From: Chalara sp. BL73
Taxonomy: Eukaryota; Ascomycota; Leotiomycetes; Helotiales
DNA length: 64,000 nucleotides
Direction: 5' to 3'
NCBI GenBank assembly: GCA_918026815.1
Contig: CAKJVC010000128.1
Coordinates: 62,001-126,000, forward strand
A program made the translations under genes and the position numbers. Shown piece by piece: positions 11,813-24,532 of this stretch. The notes below the pieces were generated by a model that was not told the DNA's origin, searched no databases, and saw only the letters and a list, made by a program, of their open reading frames with translations. Numbering within the stretch: the stretch's first letter is position 1; the number at the start of each line of letters is the position of its first letter.

Positions 11813-13177
11813 GATATTCAGCAATAGCTCCTTGGTAAAGTAAGTGGATAGGGCATTTCAATTCTTTGGAGGACTATAACTAGATAACTTTTAATTGACG
11901 GGATGATTAATATGAGTCACGAGGAATAACGAATAAAGATTAGAAACACGAATTTTACTCATCACGCAATCAAAATTCCACCGCTCCATTGGTATCATTT
12001 AACAACAATTTAAACCTACACTCAAAATCCTGGCTAAAGTTTGCACCTGATCATTAGAAACTTCTACAGTAATTTGCTCAAGAGTGGGCTTAAGATGGCC
12101 TTTAGTCTCCCTCATGTCTTGGAGCGGACACAAAGGAAGGCCCATCGTCGACTTCGAGCAACGAGTAATAGGAAAACGACTGAGGCACCAATTATGCATG
12201 AATACACTCTAATGCTTTTGGAATTAGCTTGAATCGCAACTTCAATAGGTATTTGTGATGGATGCCCCATCATCTATTCCAATCGGAGTGACTCTTTTTA
12301 AGTTCTGGTCCGTAAGAGACTGCTCATAGCCTTTTATGAACTCTCTATATTCCAAAACTTTCCCTAAACGTAATTGTTGCGATTTATTTTGCGATTGAAT
12401 GACGGAGATGAAGTTTTGGAATCTCCCGAGTCTATTTGCTGTTGGTCAGATGCGTTGGTAAGACAACCCAGGTTTAATTAGTTGTCTCGAGTTTGGACTT
12501 AGCAGATTCGATCTCCTTCAATCTGCTTCTGAACTGGGGATCTGCTTAGCCACAAATCCGCGACTCCCACTCTTTCTGATCTTAGCCCAAGCTGAAAGAA
12601 TTAACAAATATGAACAACCTTAAGCTGAACCTGCTTAGAAGTCTCAAGACATAGAATATGATCCCGAGTTCGTCGTATGGCTATACAGCAGGCACATATT
12701 GCTGCGAGAGGAAATCTTTGCAAGTCTCATGATACCTTGCGATATGTCCCAAACGATATTTCTTTCCCATTCAGCACTGATATCTCGAGATTGCTAGTGC
12801 GTATATGTTTTATTATAGTAACGAACGAGCATTCTCCCTCTCACAGATTCGAGATTCGTTCTCGCGCATAGCATAAAAAGAATCGGCGTCGGATACCCAT
12901 CCAATGCTTTCTCGGCTACGGCCTCAATGCCATAACGTGTTGAGTTGTCGCCTTGGTATCTCCAGCATTTCATATCTATAGAGAGATGGTGAATGAAGAG
13001 CAGGAGCGTTTCTAGGTCGTGGTGCTGAATCGTGGACGAGGAAGGCCGTGAGGAGACCGGAAAGGTCGCGTTTGCTGCTGTCATCATGAGCATCTTGATT
13101 GTATCAATACATGGGTTTGGATCTGTTGTAGATAGCCAGGAGGCAATATTTTGATGCAGCCCTGTACTGTACGGCCC
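11813..13177. other. Intergenic
   Basis: Only short ORFs are present. A 99-codon minus-strand ORF at 12794-13093 lies downstream of the possible gene at 13178-13589 but after its stop codon, so it is more likely its 3' flank than coding sequence. Confidence 0.35.
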
Positions 13178-13589
13178 TCAGTCGTCATACTCGGTGGTGT
13201 ACTTAGTTTTGAAGGCATCGGAGTAGACCTTCCTAGTCTCGGCTTTCTTTGATTCGACCGACTTCTTCCCACCCTTCCATCCCTTACTCTTCTCGATACG
13301 CTCTGAGGCAGTAGGCTCTCCAGGTTCCGGAATATCTGGAACCTTGTTAGATTCAACCCAGCTTTCCGCACGGTACTTGAATTCCTACGGGGGAATATTT
13401 TGCTCTATTAGACTGCCCAAAGTCCCTGATTTGATTGGAGAGGACTTCGGAGAAGTGGTGAAAATCTTTGAGATGATTTTGGTGTTTCGTCAGATAGAAC
13501 TCTAGTCTCTTGGTGATGTGCGATCGGATTGTATACTCAAAACTCGAAGCGAAGCTATTCCAGGGAATTGCATGGACGTGATGGGCCAT
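13178..13589 (-). CDS. Possible small lysine-rich hypothetical protein (about 116 aa)
   Basis: An ATG at 13589 opens 48 codons (13446-13589). A second segment, 13178-13384, continues in another frame after a TAG acceptor and reads as a charged, K/E-rich tail with KGWKGGKK and a terminal EYDD. Joining them requires a 61-bp intron with a poor donor (GTCCTC). If the donor is wrong, the alternative is a frameshifted relic. The second segment has the composition of a true C-terminus, but I recognise no family. Confidence 0.3.
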
Positions 13590-15890
13590 ATCGCGATTTC
13601 GTGTAGGTATTGAGAGACTGTAATGAGCTTGATAGCCTTGATCTCAAGTTTTTAGAGGAGGTAAATGCTATATAAATCACTAATTAATGATCGAGGCCGA
13701 CACAGCCCTCAATTCACGGCGTGACTCAAGGCAGGCTAGGCAACCAAGGCTCAGCTAGAAGCAATCTCATGTGCGGAAAATAATAAGATGTTAAGACACC
13801 GTGCCGCTCTACATTTTGTTGGAAGCAAATTGGGGTGAATGTGTATTTGTCGGGTCGTGATGTGCTGGCAAGTGTTTAGTAGCGTGCCATTTTCAAAACA
13901 ACTCCATTAACAAACTTTTTGGCATCAAAGTTGATATAAATAGATATTTACTTTGGCTTCAACCTCTCTCTGTTTTTTCATCCTAATAAATAAGGTCTGA
14001 AAGACTAAATGCGTGAATAAAAAGGCATATATGAATATATAGATCAACGAAGCGACAATATCAAGACATTCATCCTGCCTCGTCGCACCTCCCGTAAGAG
14101 GGCTCTACTCATTATGGCCCATTTGGGAATATATTCATAATGATCAAGTTGGAGATTTAGCGCCTGGTTTTCTACGACGCTAGTGTTTTGTGTGTTTCTT
14201 TAATATCCCCCTCCCTTCCTCCAAAATTCTGATCATATATGCTGAGCACATAACCACAGCAACTAAAGTATAACGGCATCGGTCTTCAAAGTATTCCCCC
14301 AAGAACTACACATATCCTTTCAAACATCATACTTGTACCTTCTACTACCTCACTCGATCAGTAAAGGCAGTCCCCTGAGACAAAGTGCCCAGCGATGTAA
14401 TAACACTCGAGGACTTATTCCAGGTGAGAGCAGCAGAAAGATTTATGGTATGCAATATACCAAAGACCAAAATTCAAAGATACTTACTGACACTATTTAA
14501 GGACGCTTGGCCATAATTCCGCTCCACCGCTACCTCCAAAGTCCTTACTTCGACCGGTGACCTCCCCATCGAGGCAATGCAGAGCGTCCCTTTCAAGCCT
14601 CCTCCATACTCTGCCATATTGGAGGTGACAGATACTAAGCTTCCGATCCTTGTTAAGACTTTAATACAACATAGCCAGTTCTTGTATTACAGATTTAAGA
14701 ACTACAACACTCTCCCGCGCAGCCCTGTACGTGATTGCTGATGACAATGTGGGAAGCAATAGTGAAGGAGAGGAATGGGGCCGGGATATGGCAGGTCATA
14801 GTGATCGGGAGAGAATTTGTCATGAGAATTACAGAGGCCTGGCAATGCATGGTGATGAGCTGGCTCACCAGTCCCATGACGAGGGGTGTCGCACATTTGA
14901 TCATAGAACTGGTAAGTTCCATCTACTTCTTTTGCCCTCTATTTTTGCCCGTGGTTGGAGAGTCATCCCTGAACCGTTGCCTTATGCTTCTCCTCCCATA
15001 TTAATCGTGTGATATGTGGTGGCCATGAAAGAAAGATCGGTGAGCAGTGCTGATTGTGTATAGTCGATGGTGATGCATACGGACGATCTTTGGGACGACA
15101 ATGATGATCATACAGTTGCGATCATCGGTGAGGTGTATATTGATTTCGGCGGAGACGTCAATCGAATAGAGCGGGCGATGGATTATCTGGGACTATTTAT
15201 TTGAGAGCCTCGACATGGGCAGTCGATCTGAATGGCTATGGGACGATGCTTGGGAAAGTATCTCATGGACATAATGATGGTTTTGGGTGGCTTATTGGCT
15301 ACATTTCGGAACTCCGAATGCACTGATTGTTTGCGCAGAGCGTTAAATTGGCGTTATAGGGATAGCATCTCTCCATAACGAGATGGCTTTTTCAATATCT
15401 TAGCTATTTTCTTCGACTTTCGACGGCTAATGAGTATAATACTAGACGCTTTTCAGTCGCCACACTCTTCAAAAGCTGAATACTTGCGCAACTGCTAATA
15501 GTATATCATGTAGCGAGCGAACTATCAAGAAATAAAGGCGTTGTAAGTATTCAAGAAGAGATAGGTTGAGATTAGGAGGCGAGCTATCGCCAGTATAGCT
15601 CCCGTAACTGTTCGAATTGATGCATAGCATAAAGAATCTAAGAGAAGATAGAACAGGCAAATCATTACAAGTATACACCACGATCACTGGAAGAGAAACA
15701 GAAAATTCAAAAATCACCTCTCAGAGAGAAGCCCCGGTGTGAAGGCAGCAGCAAGCCTCGCAGTTTGGTGTAAGTGGTAACATGATGCAGATTCATGGGC
15801 AACAAATGTACCCGGTGGTAAAGCCCTCCATTAATGCCATCTCCAGGTAAATGCCTGAACGCCTATTTTGTACATTGTATGGTAGTATGA
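13590..15890. other. Intergenic, no supported gene
   Basis: This 2.3 kb holds only short overlapping ORFs (for example 14731-15012, 14695-14922 and 15469-15717), none with domain character or convincing splice extension. No RNA gene was recognised. Confidence 0.4.
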
Positions 15891-17012
15891 TCATAGCTCC
15901 TCGTCAACATCCATGTCCGCTCCATGCGCATACCCATTTACGCCATTCTTTTCCTTCGGTGCGGACGCTTCCTTGTCTATCATTTGTCGTGATACCGATA
16001 CGATGTTGTCTTCAATCAACTGCTGTCCGACATCCTCTAAATGCTTCTTTGGATCCACCTTCCCAACATATCGAGTCTTCAATTGATCCTTGGTGAGTTC
16101 AGCCTCTTCTTTCACTCGTACTTCGTAGCCATCCGCAAGACCAACAAGCTTCTGTAAACGCTCCTTGTTGCGACCAGCTTCCACACGGAAATCATCCATC
16201 TGCAAACCCTCTGTCCAAACGTGCTTGTGTAGATTCATGAGCATATTCTCTTCTAATGCAGTCTTGCGATAATTGATGCCGATGCTATAGTAATGTCTGT
16301 TGAGACCGTGGATTAGAGCTTGAATTGACGGTTTATTCAGATGACCTAAGTTAGAAGTGCTTTGGCGTGGCTCTTGACCAAGCATGAGAGTCTGTGGATT
16401 GATAAGACGGAAAGCATCAATGACAACCTTGCCCTTGACGGATTGAATTGGGTCTACCACGACCGCGACAGCTCGAGGAGTAAGTTGCTCGAAGGATTGT
16501 TGGGTATTGATATCGACGGATGAAAGCCAGCAGCCGAATCCAGGATGAGAATGGTACCAACCAACAACAGTCTCGGGACTAAGAAGCCATTGTCAGTAGC
16601 TTGCTATTGTTTAGTGAAATGAGAACTCTTACCGGCCAGTTTGCCTTAACATGTCCATCATCTTTGTCTGGAAAACAGGGTCTACAGCTTCAACACTGAC
16701 ACCTGTACCGCTCTGAGGCATAGCAAACACATCCACCACCCGTACTGTGAAATCATCAACGAATTCTCCTAGCATCAATCCCATGACTTCCATAGGTACG
16801 CCCGCTCGTCCATGTCTTAACATCTTCAGTAGGGCCAGGGAAGAGATATAAACGGTTTCCGAGTTATCGATGAGGCGCTTGTCATCCTAGTGGCAACATA
16901 TTAGCCAAAACATCGCCTGCAAAAATGTTGAAAAGCTCACAGATCCAGAGGCGCCGCTGTTGAGGCCGCCCATGCCTCCGGCAGTTGCCAACATGCGATT
17001 TAATCTATCCAT
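15891..17012 (-). CDS. RPN11: 26S proteasome regulatory subunit RPN11 (JAMM deubiquitinase)
   Basis: Exons 16941-17012, 16633-16886 and 15891-16578 (minus strand) give 337 aa with two 54-bp introns. Rpn11 is the zinc metallo-isopeptidase of the proteasome lid; it removes ubiquitin chains en bloc from substrates committed to degradation. The JAMM motif is intact: Glu57 (VPMEVMG), and His118, His120 and Asp131 in [14 protein letters not shown]. The Gly-rich N-terminus ([10 protein letters not shown]), [11 protein letters not shown] and the C-terminal helices for lid assembly ([21 protein letters not shown]) are all recognisable. The acidic tail ending DMDVDEEL is a variable extension that makes the protein about 30 residues longer than yeast Rpn11 (306 aa). 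The start is the first ATG. It is transcribed away from the HDAC gene, with 1.2 kb between. Confidence 0.97.
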
Positions 17013-18207
17013 TTTGCTTCTCTGATGAGAAGAAAGGTGGGAGTTCTGCTATGGAGAGCTTGACGGTCCTTTATTTGCTGATTGTTGCGTCGCAAGTGCT
17101 CGTCCTAATTGATGCTATAAATGTTTATTTGGGCATACTGCAAGGCAGCTTGAACGCGAATTTGCCAAGTCCGGTGCCAAGCACATCTCTTCATGGGTCG
17201 ATCACGTGCGCTGCTCGCTCCTTCTGTCTTCCTTAGCTGAACTTATCAGGGGTCCTGCGATCAAGTCAAACTCTAGTTATAAGACTCAGGGTGCTTAGAG
17301 GACCTTGGAAAAGACTCTTCAGTGTGGCCTTTGGTGTCTAGGATTGGATTAAGACCTTGATACGATGATTATCCTTCAAACCACTTTCGCTGTCACAGTC
17401 AAAGCTGGGACAAATCCACGGTTTAAAATTAACTATGGATACTTCAAGAGATGAAATGACATTTTGGCATCTATAATACTTCGTTTTTACCGCAGTTATA
17501 ACCAGAGGATGCTTGAGCAGGATCATGTAAATTTGTATAGGATGATCGACCTCGTATCTCTTGCGTCATCAGCCTTGCATGACAAGGCTGTCAGCATCAG
17601 TAGAATTCAGGGTCATCACTTACACTGTTTTAAGATTTCTAGTTCGATGGTTAGAAATGGAAGGGGATTTCTTTTCGGGGGCAGCTTTAGTTTTCTGCGT
17701 TAGTTTGTTAAATTTAACGCAACATGCCAACCCCGTTTCTAAACGCCCATTAATTGTTGCAAATGTTTTTTCACGCAAATGCATTATGAGGCTGACGGAA
17801 GTGCAAGTGCTCCAGTCTTCCAATATGGGAAGTCAGTAGAGCGCTCTCGCCCCTTTACTCTCTATCAATTCCAAATTATGATCCCCCATGACGTTTCACA
17901 CATAGCAGCTGGAGATGTAATACTGGATAAGATCAAAGTGAACTTGATTATTTCCCACAGAATGAACTCGACCCCATTTCAGCAGCACTAGTCCCGATAT
18001 AGCTTAGCGTTCAGGAACAGAAGCTTATCCATCAGAGCAAGCTCCCCCAGATTCTAAATCCAAATCCTGTCCAGCTTCCGCAAAGCACACAATTCTGCTT
18101 TCCCGCGGATGCACAACATCAAGCTGTCTGTCAGTTGTATTATCTACGCCTCCTGCTTCCTTTGATCGTCTATATTCTACTTCTGTCAACCTCCATAGGC
18201 CTTAACA
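17013..18207. promoter_or_regulatory. Divergent intergenic region between RPN11 and the RPD3-type HDAC
   Basis: The 1.2 kb between the two divergent start codons must carry both promoters. Short ORFs (62-92 codons) here lack coding character. I do not see a motif close enough to the RPN4 proteasome element to name it. Confidence 0.4.
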
Positions 18208-20195
18208 ATGGCGTCCGGCAGCAATGCCTTTGCGCCTCTTGATGCCGCCTCCAAGCCGTCGAACAAGACGAGAGTCGCATACTTCTACGACTCTGACGTC
18301 GGTAACTATGCCTATGTCGCCGGACATCCTATGAAGCCGCATCGAATTAGGTTGGCGCATAGTTTGATCATGAACTATGGCGTCTACAAGAAGATGGAGA
18401 TTTATGTGAGCCCAATTCTTCCTTTTCTCAATCGCGGCGGCTTTGCAGCGCCACTTTACGCCTGTATTGTATCCATATCCCTTTGTTCTGTTACTGACTA
18501 TTCATATTAGCGCGCGAAGCCTGCGACTCGACACGAGATGACCCAGTTCCACACTGACGAGTATATTGACTTTTTGCAAAAGGTCACTCCCGACAATATG
18601 GAACAATTCCAGAAGGAGCAGGGCAAGTTCAATGTTGGTGATGACTGTCCTGTATTTGACGGCCTGTTCGAGTTTTGCGGTATCAGCGCAGGTGGTAGCA
18701 TGGAAGGTGCAGCAAGACTGAACCGGAACAAATGCGAGATTGCCGTGAACTGGGCTGGTGGTCTGCATCATGCGAAGAAGAGTGAGGCCAGTGGCTTTTG
18801 CTACGTGAATGGTGAGTGTCTCACTTTTGATCTTTTTTTAAAGAAGATTTCTGACTATACTAGATATTGTCCTTGGCATTATCGAGCTTCTGCGCTTCAA
18901 CGAACGAGTCCTTTACATCGATATCGATGTCCATCACGGGGATGGGGTTGAAGAAGCATTCTACACCACCGACAGAGTCATGACTGCCTCCTTCCACAAA
19001 TATGGCGAGTACTTTCCGGGTACTGGGGAACTTAGAGATATCGGAATTGGCCAAGGCAAAAACTACGCCGTTAACTTTCCCCTCCGCGACGGTATCAATG
19101 ATGAGACATACAAATCGATTTTTGAGCCCGTCATTCAAGCTATTATGGATTACTACAAGCCGCAAGCCGTTGTCCTTCAGTGCGGAGGAGACAGTCTCTC
19201 GGGCGACCGTCTTGGATGCTTCAATCTCAGTATGAGAGGCCATGCCAACTGCGTCTCGTTCGTGAAGAGCTTCAACCTACCTACACTTGTTCTTGGTGGC
19301 GGTGGTTATACTATGCGTAACGTCGCTCGTACATGGGCATATGAAACTGGTGTTCTTGTTGGCGAAGAACTCAGTCCTACCCTTCCATATAACGAGTACT
19401 ATGAGGTAAGCCTCTCCTTACGTCGCTATTCAGAAATTTGCTAACCATAAATAGTACTATGGTCCTGATTTTGATCTTGATGTTCGTGCTTCCAATATGG
19501 AAAATGCTAACTCAAGAGAGTACCTCGAGAAAATCAAGAACCAGGTCATCTTCAACTTACGCCAGACCGCTCATGCTCCATCAGTTCAGTCAACTGAAAT
19601 TCCCCGAACTACCATTACGGGGGGCACTGAAGAAGACGATGATATCATTGCAGATCAAGACGAGGATGATAATCCAGATGTTCGCATGACTCAGCACAGA
19701 TGGGACAAGAAGATCACCAGGAATGACGAGTTCGATGAAAGCGATGACGAAGATGAGAAACACACCAACGGTATGGTCAAGCCCAACGGAGCTCCTAAGC
19801 AACGCAACATCATGGACTATTCCACTGCTCCTGCTGTCCGGGATACTGATGTTGAGATGGAGACTACGCCCGTACCACCACCCCGGGAACCAGCTACAGT
19901 CGCGGTAACCCAGGCCAATGCAGAGGTTAACGACGAAGTGATGGACCAGAAATCACGCAGCCTAGCCGGGTCCGCTGAAGTTGGGCTATCAAACGCACCA
20001 TCACAATCACATTCGCAGCCACCACCGGCTGTTGATAACGAAGGTGATGTAAATATGGACGCCGAGGCAAGTGAGACGACCGTTGCCCCAGCTCAAAATG
20101 CCCCAGCTGTTGAAGCCCCTCTGTCACCCGCTGCATCCATCCCAACTTCTGTTCCTGCCGACGCGGAGAGCACCCCGGCTCTTCCAGCTAGCTGA
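18208..20195 (+). CDS. RPD3: Class I histone deacetylase, RPD3 type
   Basis: Exons 18208-18405, 18511-18811, 18864-19405 and 19455-20195 give 593 aa. Class I HDACs remove acetyl groups from histone lysines in Sin3-type repressor complexes in the nucleus. The deacetylase core fills residues ~20-400: [26 protein letters not shown], the charge-relay pair His152-His153 in [19 protein letters not shown], the zinc ligands Asp188 and His190 in [26 protein letters not shown], and the catalytic Tyr region [14 protein letters not shown]. The active site is complete. The C-terminal ~190 residues are acidic then Pro/Ala-rich and disordered, longer than in yeast Rpd3 (433 aa) as is usual in filamentous ascomycetes. 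Introns split the conserved core at YVN|D and EYYE|YYG. Confidence 0.97.
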
Positions 20196-20714
20196 GGCCC
20201 ACGCTGAGGATTGACCGTCTCACAATATTTCTCATTTGATTGTATATTAGCATCAACGACCGGGGATCAGGAAACTGGCTGGCGTTTGGCGTATTGAGGT
20301 CGACAGCATCATACCCTGACTCTAACGAGAAGGCTCCTCCGTTGTACCATACTTCATAGATTTAGCTTTTCGCAACCTGCACACATCAAACCTATGTCCA
20401 ATATCTGCTTGCCCATGTATTGATTTTATGAGATATATTAAATTATAGCACATATTAACGGAAATACCTGAATGAAATTAAGTTTTAATAGTCATAAGTC
20501 GGCATTTAATGTTATTCTATGCACTCTTTACTATTTCGCGGTAAACTTCCCCCATATAAAAGGCCCCACTTAATCGAGGTGATGTCGACCTCGCTTAAAT
20601 TTACGCTCGGCGCACTAATCCCCAAATTTTGCAGAACCTCAACTTTTTACCCAGCCAAATCTCCATTCGACGACCTCACCAAATCATACCCGACACCCAT
20701 ATAATACCGTCGAA
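20196..20714. other. Intergenic, including the RPL23 promoter and 5' leader
   Basis: No ORF is supported. An AT-rich stretch near 20420-20470 probably separates the HDAC 3' end from the ribosomal protein promoter; that is inference from spacing. Confidence 0.4.
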
Positions 20715-21749
20715 ATGGCAAAAATTTCGTGAGTACAAATCCTACTCCTCAGCGCAATTGGAAGCAAAGTCTGGCTGCGAGAAGGTGTGGAAGGAGGGGC
20801 AAGGCAGGAGTAGGAAATTTCATGGCAACGCACAAGCGACGGCAGAAGGCCGAAGATACATAGAGATGGATTGGAGATGGAGGGATAGATTTGCATTCGA
20901 GAGATTTGAAGCTAATGAGAATGCGACAGACGTGGTGCCCCTGGTGGAAAGCTCAAGATGACGCTCGGTTTACCTGTGTATGTTATCCTAAACCTCCCAC
21001 AATCCTCAATCGACCAACATATTTTTCGAGAACTCGAAGAACCCCTCGAATCTCCCATTTTCGCCCCTTTCACATTATACGAATCGTGCACAATGTGAGG
21101 AAGAGGATCAAGGCTAACAAACAACTAGCGGAGCCGTCATGAACTGCGCAGATAACTCTGGAGCCCGTAACCTCTACATCATCTCAGTCAAGGGTATTGG
21201 TGCGCGCCTGAACCGCCTACCAGCTGGCGGTGTTGGAGACATGGTCATGGCCACGGTCAAGAAGGGAAAGCCCGAGCTCCGAAAGAAGGTCATGCCCGCC
21301 GTTATCGTCAGACAATCAAAGCCATGGCGACGAACCGATGGTGTTTTCTTGTACTTCGAGGACAACGCAGGCGTGGTGAGTAATTTTGATTTTTGGGGAC
21401 TCGCACAAGGAAGAGTGGAATGTCAGGTATAAGGACGGGGATTTGGTACAATGTGGACAAGCAATTTCGGAGGGGGTGTGCCTTGCCCATGGCAAAGCTG
21501 GATTCTCTTGAGGGCATGCAATGCTACAGAATTACACGCATTAAACCTTTGAAATCTTTGCTAACCACCATATTAACAGATTGTCAACCCCAAGGGAGAG
21601 ATGAAGGGATCAGCCATCACCGGTCCCGTCGGAAAGGAAGCAGCTGAACTCTGGCCAGTAAGTCATTTTCCTTCTCCTCCCCATCCCACTGCAGACACCG
21701 AACTAACGCTTTGAAGCGTATCGCATCCAACTCTGGTGTCGTCATGTAA
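20715..21749 (+). CDS. RPL23: 60S ribosomal protein uL14 (RPL23)
   Basis: Exons 20715-20728, 20930-20977, 21129-21375, 21580-21657 and 21717-21749 give 139 aa, the usual length (137-139 in fungi). uL14 binds 28S rRNA at the subunit interface. Diagnostic sequence includes [60 protein letters not shown] and the C-terminal IASNSGVVM. The first exon is only 14 bases and the first intron 201 bp, typical of intron-dependent expression of ribosomal protein genes. The second exon uses a GTATGT donor; this choice, rather than an earlier GT, restores the conserved PVGAVMNC junction. Because five short exons are used, only part of the protein appears as a long ORF. Confidence 0.97.
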
Positions 21750-22255
21750 AGTGCGGGAACGGCTTTCTTTTTTTCGGGGTTTATTTTGGCATGGAATGGG
21801 GAGTGGCTTTTGCGAGCATTACGAAAATAAAAACCTTCCGTAGCGGTCATTGATATAGAACAATGAGATGCTTTCCATCCAATTTTGCACCAACAGCCTG
21901 AGGTTTATGAGCTGGTAATGAACGCTTATTGAGATATCGAGAATAGGGCAATTTTTGAAAAGCTCAAAAGGAAGCGTGGGAAGCCGAAGTGGTTGCGAGT
22001 GCAGCACCTCCTTCCTTCGAAAGATGCTAAGGAGACAAATGTTGGGTGCAGCCATCAGCCTGCTCAACCCGAAGTTGGGCTCTGCAAGCGTATTAGTCGG
22101 CCGTGGCGAGTGTTTATCATATTGTAATTTCTGATATTTGCAGGACAAAGTTTTGAGCATGTCTGTCGCTCTAGTACTTTCTCATACCACCTGCCCCTTC
22201 CATTTCACAACCTACAGCAAAATCGGCTGCCCCTATCTCCCATCTTTTGAATATC
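21750..22255. other. Convergent 3' intergenic region
   Basis: This separates RPL23 and the convergent hydrolase gene. A 113-codon minus-strand ORF (21819-22160) has no recognisable content. It probably contains both transcription terminators. Confidence 0.4.
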
Positions 22256-23413
22256 TCATTCAATCATCCTCCTAACTTGCCCAGCCAAATCACTCATCTC
22301 CTCCGCACTCCACCAGTGCGCCAACCCCTCATACGTCTTGACCTCCACCTCCTTGCCCGTCATCCTCAACACCCCAACCATCTCCCCCACCCACTGCGGC
22401 AGCACCTTCACATCATCTGCTCCGTGCCCGATCCACACCTTCCCCTGCCCCCTACTTCTCTCCCCATCTTCTCCATCTGGAAGCGCTGGGAGGGAAAGCA
22501 GGTCTCGAACATACGCCGCAGCAGCCTCATTAGCTTCATGTGGGCCGGATGCTTCGGAGCAGACGGCTTGAATCTGCGCGCGGAATGGGAGCCAGCCGCT
22601 CATACCTACGAACCCTGCTATCGCCCCTCCATCCCCCTGGCCATCCCTGTTTGAGGGCAGAGAATTAAGTTCTTGGGATAGCAGGAGAGTAGCGATCATT
22701 GCGCAGCCTTGGGAGAAGCCGCCTAGGATGAGCTTTCCTTCCTTCCTCGCATCTTGGTCAGGCGATGACGGGAGCGAGCTGGGCAGGAGAGAAAGTTCAT
22801 CACGGATAAGGGATGTCAAGGATAAAATGGAGGAGCGAAGGCCGGGGATCTGATCGTTTTCGCCTTGGGTGCGGTCGCTGAAATTGTGGATATCAAACCA
22901 GGCGTTCGATTCTCTATCCGGAAACGTAATAAGCCCCGATACTCATGGGGACGATTAAGAGAGGCGTACAGGATAACGGACGAAGAGAAGAGTAGCAAGG
23001 TCGCGGAGTGTATATAATAAAAGGGATTATAGAAGAGCCAAAACGTACTTTCCGTCAAAAACAGTAGTGTTCTTCCTCGTACCGGTGGGGAAGACCCACC
23101 GCGTGTTCGGGAAGAGTGCCGGGAGGGTGGTGAATCCTCCCGCAGTGGCTAACGACCAAAGAGATGGAAACTCAAAGGAGAGAAAGGGTGCAGAGAATGT
23201 GTTGCCGGTTTGGGAGGTGCCGTGAAGGAGAACTACCGTCGACCTGTGGCGGAGTTAGAGCTACCCATTCCACGCCTGTTTATGGGGGGGTGGCCCAAGG
23301 TAAATGCAGGTTCAGATATACTCATGCGGTCCCGTGGGCTCGACAACCACCTTCTCCAATTCCGCCGGAACGTCATGCCCAAAGCCATCCGTACTCTCTT
23401 GCGCATTGCCCAT
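22256..23413 (-). CDS. Acyl-protein thioesterase / phospholipase-carboxylesterase family hydrolase
   Basis: Exons 23322-23413, 23049-23243 and 22256-22913 (minus strand) give 314 aa. This is an alpha/beta hydrolase of the Abhydrolase_2 family, which cleaves thioester or ester bonds on acylated proteins or lysolipids. The oxyanion strand is VVLLHGTSQTG, followed by FPNTRWVFPTG and NAWFDIHNFSDRT. The nucleophile is Ser163 in GGFSQGCA; the Asp is in HGADDVKV and the His in EGLAHWWS. The triad is complete. The protein is longer than yeast or human APT1 (~230 aa) because of a ~30-residue N-terminus and an insert after SALSEEL-like helix alpha (the LPSSLPSSPDQ and ASGPHEANEAAA loops), a pattern I associate with fungal paralogues of unknown substrate rather than the canonical depalmitoylase. 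Introns have CTAAC-type branch points. Confidence 0.88.
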
Positions 23414-23878
23414 GACGAGAAGCGAGCCGCAAGAAAAGGCACGAACCAAAATCAGGAAGGCGCTCGATTTCGAGGGGGGAAGCGGAAATCTAGGATTGAG
23501 GTCAGCGACGGTTCCGACATCGGCGATTGACCGCTACCTCATCTTTCCGTCAAAGGCCTTAGAGATCCGTGGAATCGCTGAAGCACGCGGAGTTGTCGTG
23601 GCGCGTTGTTCTGTTGTGAGCGGGATGTGGGAATGATATTCAAGGCATGCGGGACAGGCCGAGTAAATAGTGGGTTCTATATCCAGTTTTGCATAGATCC
23701 TGTGCAACCTTCTACATTTGGCAAACCTTGGAAATCTCAATGTGTGATTTGTTCAGCGCATCATATTTCTCAAATAGATATAAATATTCCGGAGTTCAAG
23801 GCCGAATAGGCCTGAAAATTATTGAGAGTTTCATTATTCGCTCAGTACCCTAACTGCTGTGTTCTAGACAGATAATGA

Positions 23879-24532
23879 TTATGATGATGGCCGTTCAACA
23901 ATCTCCGTAAAACGCCCTGCCCTCGTAGGCCAGGTAATCAATCCCAAGCTCCCCATAACAAGCTCTGCCCCCGCAACGTGCTTAGAATCTAGGTACACCG
24001 CGCCAACCAAGTGAAAATAATGATTCCTGTACGCATTCTCCGCAACATCATTGTGCACTATCATCCATCAGCCGCAATCCAGATATCACCACCTCGCATT
24101 TCACCCAGCCCACCGGGCCAGGAACCAAGGGAGGAGGCGGAAAATACCTTTCCCTCCGCGATAGGCAGCCCATTCCCCCAGATGCGCCGCAACCTTCAAG
24201 AATATGGCGCAGCCGATTTTGCCTAGCCCGGCATGCTTCTTCGCGGGATCCTTGTGGGCTTTCGCCGGGCAGCTGGAGAAGTCGAACAGCGCGAGGTGCA
24301 GCCAGACGGGGTCCCGGAAGACGTATTGGAGCTTCTCCTCGGCGGCGAGGCGGATGCGCTCCGGGAGGGCGCTTGGGTCGGGGATGGTGACCAGTTCCGG
24401 AACCCAGGGTGCGGCCTTGGCCGGCGAGCGTGGAGGGAATCCGGGCTGGTTCCGCGAGGTAGGTCAGAGGGTTCGGTATATGCACGCCGTTGGGCGGGGG
24501 GGGCTTACTGCTGGTTCCTCTTGCGAAGCCAT
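23879..24532 (-). CDS. Small RNase III-fold protein, predicted catalytically dead
   Basis: Exons 24509-24532, 24148-24445 and 23879-24057 (minus strand) give 166 aa, with phases 0 and 1. The RNase III fold is visible as EEKLQYVFRDPVWLHLALFD, then LGKIGCAIFLKVAA where active enzymes have a LGDAVL-type motif, and finally HLVGAVYLDS matching the EAxxGAxYLD helix. The Asp of GD is Cys here (IGCA), the signature Glu of ERLE is absent, and the Glu of EALIGA is replaced (FHLVGA). Metal-dependent RNA cleavage is therefore unlikely. Two mitochondrial large-subunit ribosomal proteins (mL44, mL57) are known inactive RNase III folds, so an RNA-binding or ribosomal role is possible, but this protein is short and I cannot assign it. 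The start gives only 8 residues before the first intron. Confidence 0.68.

Noticed and set aside
22256..22819. Single-exon reading of the hydrolase starting at 22819
   Set aside because: It would lack the oxyanion strand HGTSQTG; upstream exons restore a complete alpha/beta hydrolase.
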